Positions 1 to 11,654 of a stretch of 64,000 bases of DNA are shown here, piece by piece (position 1 is the stretch's first letter; each line of letters begins with the position of its first letter). Location: assembly GCA_030386875.1 (NCBI GenBank), contig JASJYW010000026.1:9442246-9506245 (forward strand), in the 5' to 3' direction. The notes beneath the pieces are model-generated. The model was not told the origin of the DNA, made no database searches, and saw nothing but the letters and a program-made list of their open reading frames with translations. Source of the stretch: Morinoia aosen (lineage: Eukaryota > Arthropoda > Malacostraca > Amphipoda > Talitridae). The translations under genes were made by a program, and so were the position numbers.

Positions 1-2009
1 ATATTAGCACGTCGTCCATAAAGACGAAAGATAGTTTTCCTAGAACAGGAGATAATGTTTGTGTCATTACTGACTGGAAATAAGCAGGTGAAGTTTTTAA
101 ACCGAAGGGTAAACGATTGAACTCAAACTTCTGACTACCAACTGTAAATGCGGTTATTTCTTTACTCTCATCGGTCAGTGTAATATTATGATATCCTGAC
201 CTAAGATCCAACTTCGAGAAATACCTTTGACCATTTAAACTATAGAGAAGCTCGTCCACGCGCGGCAGCGGGAAGGATTCTTCATGAATTACCTCATTTA
301 CTTTGCGAAAATCAACTACCGGACGTATAGTTCCATCCTTCTTATGAACTACAATTATTGGTGAATTATAAGCTGAAATCGATGGTCTAATTATTCCATC
401 GTCTAACATTTTTTCGTTAACGACTTTAAAGTCTTCCATGTAACGGTGGGCAATACGATAGGGAGGGACATTTACAACATCCACGTTAGGTTTCAAACGT
501 ATTTTGTATGGTTTAATCGCAGCAGCTGAGATCGATTCATTGTCTATAGTAATAACGTCTCTGAAGTTATTCAACAAATTCAGTAATTCAGGCTTCATTT
601 CGTCATCATTACACTTGATATCATCATTATTTAATTTCCGCCGACCACGGGCGATTTCTTTGGAATCAGAAACGTACTCTTTGTCAACAACTCTTGTGAT
701 CCCGACAGATTGACTATTAGTGTCTTTATTATCGACATCTAAATGACTGTCTTGAACAACACCAGCTGCCTGCACAAAGGTACTTAATCCCGTTTTTAAT
801 TCTCCTTGTACATCTGACAAGTAAACTTCGGACTCAACTTGATCATTTTCCACTTTTCTAAAGTACTTATAATTGCATTCTCTGGTAAGACAATCGCTCT
901 GTCGGAGCTATTAATTAACAACAACGGAATCTTTCTCCTATTATTAACTCTCACAATTGCTTCTGCGACACACACGCCTTCCTTCAAAGTTGCTTTCTTT
1001 ATTATGTATTCTCCATTTTTACACTTTCCAACATGTCCAACATGTTTCAAGATTACATTGGGAGCAATTTCTACGCGTCGAGTATGAACTCTTAACGGCT
1101 TGTGGGAACTGGTAACTGCAACTACGCCTCGAACAGGCCGATTTTCTCTCTGACCATCCCTTTTTACTTCCTCACTTGCTTTCTCAGCAATGCACGTCCT
1201 CTTCTCTCTTAGCTTATTTAGGACCTTTTTCTTAGCTCTGGACGTAATCGTGTCCGCCATGAGACACTCAGTATTCTCTATTAAATACTCGAGACACTCA
1301 GTGTTTCTCTTTTTTCTTCGTTTTACCTCTGCAAAGGGAATTTTCTCGTCTTTTATGATCAAACATCTTTGTTTTAAATCTACAACGGCGTTCTTGTCTA
1401 ATAAATCACGTCCAATAATGACGTCATAATTGTAAATACCGTCCTTAATGATTAGAGCATTTGTCTTCAAACTTACGCCGTTTTTTAACTTTAGGACAAG
1501 CTCAACTTCGCCTTCGACATTACTTTTAGCATTAACGCCTTTTATAGTCAGAGAACTTGGCTTCACGTCATTACTTATCTCACTTATTCTGTGGTAGCTG
1601 ACTAGGCACTTTTCTGATCCTGAATCAATCAATGCATTCCACAGGTCGGCATCTTTTTTAAGCACAATCATTGGTTTCTTACTTTTTCGTATTACAAATA
1701 ATTCATTTTGGCCTGTAATTTCCACTTCTTCCTCTTCGTATTTACAAACGTTCGCCGTCAAATGGCTTTCATATTCATCGCTTAATTCCGCTTCTCCTAG
1801 CGCTTCATATCTGTTGTGACACACTATGATCGGATCGATTATCTCAACATTTTTAACGAGGGAACCTTCAGCACCAGAATTCTCCTCGGGTTCAAGGGGC
1901 ATCACTGTCGTAGAGTCACACTTAGTTATAGTTATTTTAGTTTCTGTTTTATCATTTACGTTACTTCTATCGGCAATGAAATCGTCTCTGCTGTTTACTC
2001 TGCTAAAAA
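1..2009 (-). pseudogene. pol: pol of copy 1: protease and N-terminal reverse transcriptase, partial, frameshifted
   Basis: The frame opens at the slippery site at the end of gag, -1 relative to gag, and stays open through a retropepsin-like protease with an ALIDSGSEK active-site motif (DSG, not DTG). At about 854-858 a run of five A (coding strand) in the other copies is four, so this frame ends at a stop near 796. The reading continues in another frame through reverse transcriptase: the HKKDGTIRPVVDFRK-like block, LDLRSGYHN, and FMDD near the window edge. The single-base homopolymer loss could be a mutation or a sequencing error. It is partial because the window starts here, not because the element is deleted. 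Confidence 0.88.
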
Positions 2010-3434
2010 ATCATTTCCACTGTTAGTTTGGTAAGTTTCTACCTGGCTTTTTTCTGGCACTCGAGTTTTATACTGTCCTCGCGCACGGACACGATTAGGC
2101 CTACCCGGTCTGTTGAAATACTCTCGTCCTGACCTACAGTCTCTGGCGTAGTGTCCTATCTTATTACAGCGAAAACAAACTACATCTCGCAGCGAATGCT
2201 CGGGGGCTGTCTGACTAGAACCTGGTTTGTACCAATCAGTCGGTTTCCTAGCCACCGTGGTTACCGACACACCTTGGTTTTGGCAGACGCACTTTTGATT
2301 GTAGCAGTTCGAGCAACGCTTTGATGTCTCCAATGCTTGAACTTCTAGAGTTCCTAATTCACGATCAACAAAAGATTTTGCATGAGGTCTAGCACGGTAA
2401 GTTGGTCTTGGGAAATTAGGTCTCCAGTAGGGTCTACGCGCCCTACTTCTACCTTGAAATCTGCCTCTTGTCATGGTATGCACTTCGGCCTCATCATAGG
2501 CTGCATCAAAATTTGATTCGGATGAATGGTCATCATCCTCTGCACAATATGTTTCCACAGATCTCTCAAATCGATTCGCTAAGATTTGCTTATCTTCGGG
2601 AAAATTGCGGATTATAGTTACAATCCTCTGAAGGAGCTCTTCCGACGATTTGAAGGGTTTATTGAACAATTTTTTTGAGAAATCCTCTGTTACTAGAGGG
2701 TTGATGACGGCCATAGCTAAGGCAACAATTAAAGTACTCTCGACATACTTGTCGAGAGCAGCAGGATCGGGACAGTTTACTACATACGGGTGGGCTCTGT
2801 TTGAACACTCTGGGCTCGTCATTATTCTGTGGGTTAGCTTACGGATTTTGGATAGTATTTCTACGAATTGACTCGCTAAAGCATCGTTACGTTTTAGACG
2901 TACATTATTCAGGTCACACGCAACTGCGTGCAAAGATCTTTCGCCTTTCGATACATATATATTTTCTAACAGGTGCACTACTTCTTCAAAGCTCAGTTCG
3001 TATCCCTCACTGATTATGGAAGCTACAACGGCGTTGAAGTCGCCGACCCGCTTGTCTGCAGTTCGCAACAATAAATTGAGTTTAGCTTCCTCTGAGTTGT
3101 CGGATAGCATATTAAAATAAGCTCGCACAATCTTTATATGCGTTTCCAGGGATTTGTTTTCTATGAAGTCCGGGTCAAAACGACGCCTTCTACCTCGAAA
3201 TTGGGGCAAATCCTGTCCAGCAATCACCACGCTCGGTATCGGACCGACAACAGAAGTCGTTACACTGGTAATTGAGCTAGTCACAGGGACAACTGTGGTA
3301 GTAACTGTACTAACTACAGGGGTGACAGTGGTGGTCGCCATCGTAAAAAAAATAGGCACTGAAACTCTTCCTACTCGGGTCACGTAAGGGGTGGTTCTTA
3401 TGTACTCGTACTCGTCAGAGTCACTGTTCGACAT
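1995..3434 (-). CDS. gag: Gag polyprotein of copy 1
   Basis: 479 codons from an ATG at 3434, uninterrupted. The protein begins with an acidic MSNSDSDEYEY stretch, followed by a Thr/Val-rich segment (about residues 30-65) and a helical, capsid-like central region. An Arg/Pro-rich basic segment follows, then a Cys-rich motif CX2CX4CXC (about 374-384) and a CCHC zinc knuckle CFRCNKIGHYARDC (about 420-433), the signature of nucleocapsid RNA binding. It would assemble the cytoplasmic particle and package element RNA. It ends four codons after the start of the slippery site, with pol in the -1 frame. It is the only Gag frame besides that of copy 3 without a visible lesion. Confidence 0.93.
   Translation of the reverse strand: MSNSDSDEYEYIRTTPYVTRVGRVSVPIFFTMATTTVTPVVSTVTTTVVPVTSSITSVTTSVVGPIPSVVIAGQDLPQFRGRRRRFDPDFIENKSLETHIKIVRAYFNMLSDNSEEAKLNLLLRTADKRVGDFNAVVASIISEGYELSFEEVVHLLENIYVSKGERSLHAVACDLNNVRLKRNDALASQFVEILSKIRKLTHRIMTSPECSNRAHPYVVNCPDPAALDKYVESTLIVALAMAVINPLVTEDFSKKLFNKPFKSSEELLQRIVTIIRNFPEDKQILANRFERSVETYCAEDDDHSSESNFDAAYDEAEVHTMTRGRFQGRSRARRPYWRPNFPRPTYRARPHAKSFVDRELGTLEVQALETSKRCSNCYNQKCVCQNQGVSVTTVARKPTDWYKPGSSQTAPEHSLRDVVCFRCNKIGHYARDCRSGREYFNRPGRPNRVRARGQYKTRVPEKSQVETYQTNSGNDFLAE
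2004..2010 (-). promoter_or_regulatory. -1 ribosomal frameshift slippery site (T TTT TTA)
   Basis: On the coding strand the gag frame reads GA[T TTT TTA] GCA GAG TAA. The heptamer fits X XXY YYZ, and pol is open in the -1 frame from this point. The same heptamer lies at the same place in copies 2 and 3. U UUU UUA is a well-known retroviral -1 frameshift signal. Use of the site is inferred. Confidence 0.75.
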
Positions 3435-3542
3435 GAAAACACAATATTCTTAGACCTCCGATTACTTTTAAGAAAAATTGTTTTCCACACAGTAAAATTT
3501 TCTACATGCAATCGACAATATTTTACACACAGTAAAATTTCA

Positions 3543-3551
3543 ACTCACATT
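3543..3551 (-). promoter_or_regulatory. Putative 5' splice donor in the leader of copy 1
   Basis: Coding strand reads AAAT|GTGAGT, matching five to six positions of the GTRAGT donor consensus. The same site sits at the equivalent place in copies 2, 3 and 4 (duplicated in copy 4). Function is inferred from conservation and from the acceptor-like site near the 3' ORFs of copies 2 and 3. Confidence 0.4.
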
Positions 3552-4020
3552 TGCAGTGGACTTCCATGGACTTAGAACAGGCTAATTGCTAATTACTCGT
3601 GAAGGCTGGCACACCACTCTGAACAGAGGTAAGCTGTTCCAGCTTACTTTTATATGCTAGAGACAATGGGCGCCAGAGGACAATGAGTGCTAGAGACAAT
3701 GGCTACAACTTCCTTTAACTGTTTCAGAGAACAATGGACTACCTCTCCACACAACGTTTCCGCGCGCACGCTTACTGCGCTTTCGCAATGCATATGCTGC
3801 TCGCTCTCTGGCTACCAGGAACCAGCTTCCGCGTTAAGGCTCTCCTACTTACTAAGAAACAGCATGCTCACTGCGCTTGCACTGTTGAGTGATTACTGCT
3901 TAACTCCTACTCATTAATTTTATAATGATCATTAATAATCAATCATTAATTTGAGCTCATGCTTATTTAATTAGCAAGCAAACATTATCGGCGTATACTC
4001 AGCTTGCTATTTGGCGATGT

Positions 4021-4085
4021 GCAGATCTCGTCGATCTTCTCGTAGATCTCGTCGATCTTCTCGTAGATCTCGTCGATCTCTTCTC
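4021..4085. repeat. 21-bp direct repeat, three copies, in leader of copy 1
   Basis: Three consecutive units beginning GCAGATCTCG or GTAGATCTCG and ending ATCTTCTC; the last unit is slightly longer. The other copies have only one or two related stretches, so this is a local expansion. Confidence 0.85.
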
Positions 4086-4351
4086 GTTGCAGATGACGAT
4101 GGGTAGATGCGTAGATCTTCACTTTTATCTCCCTCGAAGTGTTTCTTTCTCGAAGAGTTTCTTGGAAAGAACTTCGATTTTCTGCGCTGACGTCCTTTTT
4201 CCTTTTCTCGATGCTCTGAAGTAATGTGATGACTGCGCGACGTTACGTTACTCCAAACAGGTTGACACTCTTCACATTTAAAATCACGGGTCAGCAGAAC
4301 TAAAGATCAATTCTTGATGTCTTCTTCTTCAATGGGGCAATGTGGATATCT

Positions 4352-4435
4352 TTGATGTGGTATCCTTGATGTGGTATCCTTGATGTGGTATCCTTGATGT
4401 GGTATCCTTGATGTGGTATCCTTGATGTGGTATCC
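4352..4435. repeat. 14-bp minisatellite, six perfect units, next to the primer-binding region
   Basis: TTGATGTGGTATCC is repeated six times without change (84 bp) and abuts the primer-binding region. Copies 2-4 carry only a single related unit at this place. Confidence 0.95.
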
Positions 4436-4450
4436 CCATACTGGCCACCA
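4434..4450 (-). other. Primer-binding site region of copy 1
   Basis: Four bases inside the LTR end, the coding strand reads TGGTGGCCAGTATGGGG. It begins with TGG, the complement of a tRNA CCA end. I cannot assign the tRNA with confidence. Confidence 0.55.
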
Positions 4451-4454
4451 AAAA

Positions 4455-4775
4455 TGTTCCGGCCCTTTCTATGTACCGGCCGAACACTACGCGAATGGGG
4501 TTCGGGAGTGACGAAGCAGCCGCGTAGTTATAGTTTATTTATACTTCAGAGTTGATACAGGCTAGGAGGCTTGGTAAGAATCAGAGAGATCAGACAATAG
4601 TTGCTCGTACAAGTCTTCTACAACGAATCTGAGATCTAAACAGGTGCTTCCTCTAAGGTAACGCGTCTGCTACTGGACAGTGATGACTCTGTCTACTGTG
4701 ATCTCCATGACAGCGCACCCACAATGAACAGCGCTGTCTCTTGCTGATGCTATTTATACATTCTGAGGGCGCACA
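4455..4775 (-). repeat. 5' LTR of copy 1 (321 bp)
   Basis: On the minus strand it starts TGTGCGCCC and ends GGCCGGAACA (TG...CA ends). It carries a TATAAATAG box close to its start, like the other LTRs of the family. The satellite flank does not begin directly: five bases, TAATG (4776-4780), lie between the LTR and the first recognisable satellite base. Confidence 0.92.
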
Positions 4776-5449
4776 TAATGATGGCCCAAAACACGCATTT
4801 TAGCTCTGTCGACCGTGGAAACGGCATATATGCACTTTCCGCCTATGTCGCCACGGGAAACAGCAAACGACGTGATTTTCACCGCATTCGGCCTAGGAAT
4901 GGCCCAAAACACGCATTTTAGCTCTGCCGACCGTGGAAACGGCTAAATATGCACTTTCCGCCTATGTCGCCACGGGAAACAGCAAACGACGTGATTTTCA
5001 CCGCATTCGGCATAGGAATGGCCCATAACACGCATTTTAGCTCTGTCGACCGTGGAAACGGCTAAATATGCACTTTCCGCCTATGTCGCCACGGGAAACA
5101 GCAAACGACGTGATTTTCACCGCATTCGGCCTAGGAATGGCCCAAAATACGCATTTTAGCTCTGTCGACCGTGGAATCGGCTAAATATGCGCTTTCCGCC
5201 TATGTCGCCACGGGAAACAGCAAACGACGTGATTTTCACCGCATTCGGCCTAGGAATGGCCCAAAACACGCATTTTAGCTCTTTCGACCGTGGAATCGGC
5301 TAAATATGCACTTTCCGCCTATGTCGCCACGGGAAACAGCAAACGACGTGATTTTCACCGCATTCGGCCTAGGAATGGCCCAAAACACGCATTTTAGCTC
5401 TGTCAACCGTGGAAACGGCTAAATATGCACTTTCCGCCTATGTCGCCAC

Positions 5450-7250
5450 GGGAAACAGCAAACGACGTGATTTTCACCGCATTCGGCCTAGGAATGGTCA
5501 AAAACACGCATTTTAGCCCTGTCGACCGTGGAATCGGCTAAATATGCACTTTCCGAATATGTCGCCACGGGAAACAGCAAACGACGTGATTTTCACCGCA
5601 TTCGGCCTAGGAATGGCCCAAAACACGCATTTTAGCCCTGTCGACCGTGGAAACGGCTAAATATGCATTTTCCGCCTATGTCGCCACGGGAAACAGCAAA
5701 CGACGTGATTTTCACCGCATTCGGCCTAGGAATGGCCAAAAACACGCATTTTAGCCCTGTCGACCGTGGAATCGGCTAAATATGCACTTTCCGCCTATGT
5801 CGCCAAGGGAAACAGCAAACGACGTGATTTCCACCGCATTCGGCCTAGGAATGGCCCAAAACACGCATTTTAGCCCTGTCGACCGTGGAAACGGCTAAAT
5901 ATGCACTTTCCGCCTATGTCGCCACGGGAAACAGCAAACGACGTGATTTTCACCGCATTCGGCCTAGGAATGGCCCAAAACACGCATTTTAGCTCTGTCG
6001 ACCGTGGAAACGGCTAAATATGCACTTTCCGCCTATGTCGCCACGGGAAACAGCAAACGACGTGATTTTCACCGCATTCGGCCAAGGAATGGCCAAAAAC
6101 ACGCATTTTAGCCCTGTCGACCGTGGAATCGGCTATATATGCACTTTCCGCCTATGTCGCCACGGGAAACAGCAAACGACGTGATTTTCACCGCATTCGG
6201 CCTAGGAATGGCCCAAAATACGCATTTTAGCCCTGTCGACCGTGGGAAACGGCTAAATATGCACTTTCCGCCTATGTCGCCACAGGAAACAGCAAACGAC
6301 GTGATTTTCACCGCATTCGGCCTAGGAATGGCCCAAAACACGCATTTTAGCTCTGTCGACAGTGGAAACGGCTAAATATGCACTTTCCGCCTATGTCGCC
6401 ACGGGAAACAGCAAACGACGTGATTTTCACCGCATTCGGCCTAGGAATGGCTCAAACACGCATTTTAGCTCTGTCGACCGTGGAATCGGCTAAATATGCA
6501 CCTTCCGCCTATGTCGCCACGGGAAACAGCAAACGACGTGATTTACATCGCATTCGGCCTAGGAATGGCCCAAAACACGCATTTCAGCTCTGTCGACCGT
6601 GGAAACGGCTAAATATGCACTTTTCGCCTATGTCGCCACGGGAAACAGCAAACGACGTGATTTTCACCGCATTCGGCCTAGGAATGGCCAAAAACACGCA
6701 TTTTAGCCCTGTCGACAATGGAATCGGCAAAATATGCACTTTCCGCCTATGTCGCCACGGGAAACAGCAAACGACGTGATTTTCACCGTATTCGGCCTAG
6801 GAATGGCCCAAAACACGCATTTTAGCCCTGTCGACCGTGGAAACGGTTAGATATGCACTTTCCGCCTATGTCGCCACGGGAAACAGCAAACGACGTGATT
6901 TTCACCGCATTCGGCCTAGGAATGGCCCAAAACACGCATTTTAGCTCTGTCGTCCGTGGAAACGGGTAAATATGCACTTTCAGCCTATGTCGCCACGGGA
7001 AACAGCAAACGACGTGATTTTCACCGCATTCGGCCTAGGAATGGCCAAAAACACGCATTTTAGCCCTGTCGACCGTGGAATTGGCTAAATATGCACTTTC
7101 CGCCTATGTCGCCACGGGAAACAGCAAACGACGAGATTTTCACCGCATTCGGCCTAGGAATGGCCCAAAACACGCATTTTAGCCCTGTCGACCGTGGAAA
7201 CGGCTAAATATGCACTTTCCGCCTATGTCGCCCCGGGAAACAGCAAACGA
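5450..7250 (+). repeat. Higher-order block X, first copy (about 15 monomers)
   Basis: This stretch reappears at about 9850-11654 with the same rare variants in the same order: GGAATGGTC, TTTCCGAATATG, GCCAAGGGAAAC, ATTTACATCGC, GTCGACAATGG. The offset is about 4.40 kb (37 monomers). Confidence 0.85.
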
Positions 7251-9299
7251 CGTGATTTTCACCGCATTCGGCCTAGGAATGGCCCAAAACACGCATTTTA
7301 GCTCTGTCGACCGTGGAAACGGCTAAATATGCACTTTCCGCCTATGTCGCCACGGGAAACAGCAAACGACGTGATTTTCACCGCATTCGGCCTAGAAATG
7401 GCCCAAAACACGCATTTTAGCCCTGTCGACCGTGGAAACGGCTAAATATGCACTTTCCGTATTTGTCGCCACGGGAAACAGCAAACGACGTGATTTTCAC
7501 CGCATTCGGCCAAGGAATGGCCAAAAACACGCATTTTAGCCCGGTCGACCATGGAAACGGCTAAATATGCACTTTCCGCCTATGTCGCCACGGGAAACAG
7601 CAAACGACGTGATTTTCACCGCATTCGGCCTAGGAATGGCCCAAAACACGCATTTTAGCTCTGTCGACCGTGGAAACGGCTAAATATGCACTTTCCGCCT
7701 ATGTCGCCTCAAGAAACAGCAAACGACGTGATTTTCACCGCATTCGGCCTAGGAATGGCCCAAAAACACGCATTTTAGCTCTGTCGACCGTAGAAACGGC
7801 TAAATATGCACTTTCCGCCTATGTCGCCACGGGAAACAGCAAACGACGTGATTTTCACCGCATTCGGCCTAGGAATGGCCAAAAACACGCATTTTAGCCC
7901 TGTCGACCGTGGAATCGGCTAAATATGCACTTTCCGCCTATGTCGCCACGGGAAACAGCAAACGACGTGATTTTCACCGCATTCGGCTAGGAATGGCCCA
8001 AAACACGCATTTTAGCTCTGTCGACCGTGGAAACGGCTATATATGCACTTTCCGCCTATGTCGCCACGGGAAACAGCAAACGACGTGATTTTCACCGCAT
8101 TCGGCCTAGGAATGGCCCAAAACACGCATTTTTGCTCTGTCGACCGTGGAATCGGCTAAACATGCACTTTCCGCCCATGTCGCCACGGGAAACAGCAAAC
8201 GACGTGATTTTCACCGCATTCGGCCTAGGAATGGCCCAAAACACGCATTTTAGCTCTGTCGACCGTGGAATCGGCTAAATATGCACTTTCCGCCTATGTC
8301 GCCACGGGAAACAGCAAACGACCTGATTTTCACCGCATTCGGCCTAGGAATGGCCCAAAACACGCATTTTAGCTCTGTCGACCGTGGAAACGGCTAAATA
8401 TGCACTTTCCGCCTATGTCGCCACGGGAAACAGCAAACGACGTGATTTTCACCGCATTCGGCCTAGGAATAGCTCAAAACACGCATTTTAGCTCTGTCAA
8501 CCGTGGAATCGGCTAAATATGCACTTTCCGCCTATGTCGCCACGGGAAACAGCAAACGACGTGATTTTCACAGCATTCGGCCTAGGAATGGCCCAAAACA
8601 CGCATTTTAGCCCTGTCGACGTGGAAACGGCTAAATATGCACTTTCCGCCTATGTCGCCACGGGAAACAGCAAACGACGTGATTTTCACCGCATTCGGCA
8701 TAGGAATGGCCAAAAACACGCGTTTTAGCCCTGTCGACCGTGGAAACGGCTAAATATGCACTTTCCGCCTATGTCGCCACGGGAAACAGCAAACGACGTG
8801 ATTTTCACTGCATTCGGCCTACGAATGGCCCAAAACACGCATTTTAGCTCTGTCGACCGTGGAAACGGCTAAATATGCACTTTCCGCCTATGTCGCCACG
8901 GGAAACAGCAAACGACGTGATTTTCACCGCATTCGGCCTAGGAATGGCCCAAAACACGCATTTTAGCTCTGTCGACCGTGGAAACGGCTAAATATGCACT
9001 TTCCGCCTATGTCGCCACGGGAAACAGCAAACGACGTGATTTTCACCGCATTCGGCCTAGGAATGGCCAAAAACACGCATTTTAGCCCTGTCGACCGTGG
9101 AATCGGTTAAATATGCACTTTCCGCCTATGTCGCCACGGGAAACAGCAAACGACGTGATTTCACCGCATTCGGCCTAGGAATGGCCCAAAACACGCATTT
9201 TAGCTCTGTCGACCGTGGAATCGGCTAAATATCCACTTTCCGCCTATGTCGCCCCGGGAAACAGCAAACGACGTGATTTTCAACGCATTCGGCCTAGGA

Positions 9300-11654
9300 A
9301 TGGCCAAAAACACGCATTTTAGCCCTGTCGACCATGGAATCGGCAAAATATGCACTTTCCGCCTATGTCGCCACGGGAAACAGCAAACGACGTGATTTTC
9401 ACCGTATTCGGCCTAGGAATGGCCCAAAACACGCATTTTAGCCCTGTCGACCGTGGAAACGGTTAGATATGCACTTTCCGCCTATGTCGCCACGGGAAAC
9501 AGCAAACGACGTGATTTTCACCGCATTCGGCCTAGGAATGGCCCAAAACACGCATTTTAGCTCTGTCGACCGTGGAAACGGGTAAATATGCACTTTCAGC
9601 CTATGTCGCCACGGGAAACAGCAAACGACGTGATTTTCACCGCATTCGGCCTAGGAATGGCCAAAAACACGCATTTTAGCCCTGTCGACCGTGGAATTGG
9701 CTAAATATGCACTTTCCGCCTATGTCGCCACGGGAAACAGCAAACGACGAGATTTTCACCGCATTCGGCCTAGGAATGGCCCAAAACACGCATTTTAGCC
9801 CTGTCGACCGTGGAAACGGCTAAATATGCACTTTCCGCCTATGTCGCCCCGGGAAACAGCAAACGACGTGATTTTCACCGCATTCGGCCTAGGAATGGTC
9901 AAAAACACGCATTTTAGCCCTGTCGACCGTGGAATCGGCTAAATATGCACTTTCCGAATATGTCGCCACGGGAAACAGCAAACGACGTGATTTTCACCGC
10001 ATTCGGCCTAGGAATGGCCCAAAACACGCATTTTAGCCCTGTCGACCGTGGAAACGGCTAAATATGCATTTTCCGCCTATGTCGCCACGGGAAACAGCAA
10101 ACGACGTGATTTTCACCGCATTCGGCCTAGGAATGGCCAAAAACACGCATTTTAGCCCTGTCGACCGTGGAATCGGCTAAATATGCACTTTCCGCCTATG
10201 TCGCCAAGGGAAACAGCAAACGACGTGATTTCCACCGCATTCGGCCTAGGAATGGCCCAAAACACGCATTTTAGCCCTGTCGACCGTGGAAACGGCTAAA
10301 TATGCACTTTCCGCCTATGTCGCCACGGGAAACAGCAAACGACGTGATTTTCACCGCATTCGGCCTAGGAATGGCCCAAAACACGCATTTTAGCTCTGTC
10401 GACCGTGGAAACGGCTAAATATGCACTTTCCGCCTATGTCGCCACGGGAAACAGCAAACGACGTGATTTTCACCGCATTCGGCCAAGGAATGGCCAAAAA
10501 CACGCATTTTAGCCCTGTCGACCGTGGAATCGGCTATATATGCACTTTCCGCCTATGTCGCCACGGGAAACAGCAAACGACGTGATTTTCACCGCATTCG
10601 GCCTAGGAATGGCCCAAAATACGCATTTTAGCCCTGTCGACCGTGGAAACGGCTAAATATGCACTTTCCGCCTATGTCGCCACAGGAAACAGCAAACGAC
10701 GTGATTTTCACCGCATTCGGCCTAGGAATGGCCCAAAACACGCATTTTAGCTCTGTCGACAGTGGAAACGGCTAAATATGCACTTTCCGCCTATGTCGCC
10801 ACGGGAAACAGCAAACGACGTGATTTTCACCGCATTCGGCCTAGGAATGGCTCAAACACGCATTTTAGCTCTGTCGACCGTGGAATCGGCTAAATATGCA
10901 CCTTCCGCCTATGTCGCCACGGGAAACAGCAAACGACGTGATTTACATCGCATTCGGCCTAGGAATGGCCCAAAACACGCATTTCAGCTCTGTCGACCGT
11001 GGGAAACGGCTAAATATGCACTTTTCGCCTATGTCGCCACGGGAAACAGCAAACGACGTGATTTTCACCGCATTCGGCCTAGGAATGGCCAAAAACACGC
11101 ATTTTAGCCCTGTCGACAATGGAATCGGCAAAATATGCACTTTCCGCCTATGTCGCCACGGGAAACAGCAAACGACGTGATTTTCACCGTATTCGGCCTA
11201 GGAATGGCCCAAAACACGCATTTTAGCCCTGTCGACCGTGGGAAACGGTTAGATATGCACTTTCCGCCTATGTCGCCACGGGAAACAGCAAACGACGTGA
11301 TTTTCACCGCATTCGGCCTAGGAATGGCCCAAAACACGCATTTTAGCTCTGTCGACCGTGGAAACGGGTAAATATGCACTTTCAGCCTATGTCGCCACGG
11401 GAAACAGCAAACGACGTGATTTTCACCGCATTCGGCCTAGGAATGGCCAAAAACACGCATTTTAGCCCTGTCGACCGTGGAATTGGCTAAATATGCACTT
11501 TCCGCCTATGTCGCCACGGGAAACAGCAAACGACGAGATTTTCACCGCATTCGGCCTAGGAATGGCCCAAAACACGCATTTTAGCCCTGTCGACCGTGGG
11601 AAACGGCTAAATATGCACTTTCCGCCTATGTCGCCCCGGGAAACAGCAAACGAC
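9300..11654 (+). repeat. Higher-order block X, truncated copy plus full copy
   Basis: About 9300-9850 repeats the tail of block X (the 6700-7250 segment) and is followed directly by a complete copy of X up to the gap. Order and variants indicate a tandem segmental duplication of about 1.8 kb, or an assembly duplication at a contig end. Confidence 0.8.

Larger units (their letters stand above)
3435..4433 (-). other. Untranslated leader of copy 1
   Basis: About 1 kb between the primer-binding region and gag, with no convincing ORF. It contains a splice-donor-like GTGAGT (complement of 3543-3548) close to gag, conserved in the other copies, and two short tandem repeats listed separately. Packaging signals are expected in this region of LTR elements but cannot be pinpointed. 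Confidence 0.7.
1..4775 (-). mobile_element. Ty3/gypsy-type LTR retrotransposon, copy 1 (truncated by window start)
   Basis: Read on the minus strand it runs 5' LTR (4455-4775), primer-binding region, leader, gag and the first part of pol, leaving the window inside the reverse transcriptase just after the FMDD motif. The 3' part and 3' LTR lie outside, so neither a target duplication nor LTR divergence can be assessed. It is clearly the same family as copies 2 and 3 but the most diverged of the three in gag and leader. The element order and the protein motifs (DSG protease, FMDD polymerase, CCHC knuckle) support the Ty3/gypsy assignment. Confidence 0.95.
4776..11654 (+). repeat. 119-bp satellite array A, forward orientation (about 58 monomers)
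   Basis: Head-to-tail monomers of 118-120 bp. Landmarks in order: GGCCTAGGAATGGCC, CACGCATTTTAG, CTGTCGACCGTGGAA, GGCTAAATATGCACTTTCC, GCCTATGTCGCCACGGGAAA, CAGCAAACGACGTGATTTTC. Recurrent variants are GGCCCAAAAC/GCTCTG versus GGCCAAAAAC/GCCCTG, and GGAAACGG versus GGAATCGG. Short ORFs arise by chance because 119 is not a multiple of three; none is a gene. The array ends at an assembly gap. Confidence 0.98.

Noticed and set aside
796..1905. Separate short protease-only gene in copy 1
   Set aside because: It is the front of pol cut off by a one-base homopolymer change; homologous sequence continues in another frame.
6139..11371. Many 60-130 codon ORFs with MHFPPMSPRETANDVIF-like or MFWAIPRPNAVKITSF-like products
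   Set aside because: They are translations of the 119-bp satellite on both strands. The frame changes at each monomer, longer ones need a 120-bp monomer, and several start with non-ATG codons. No evidence of coding.
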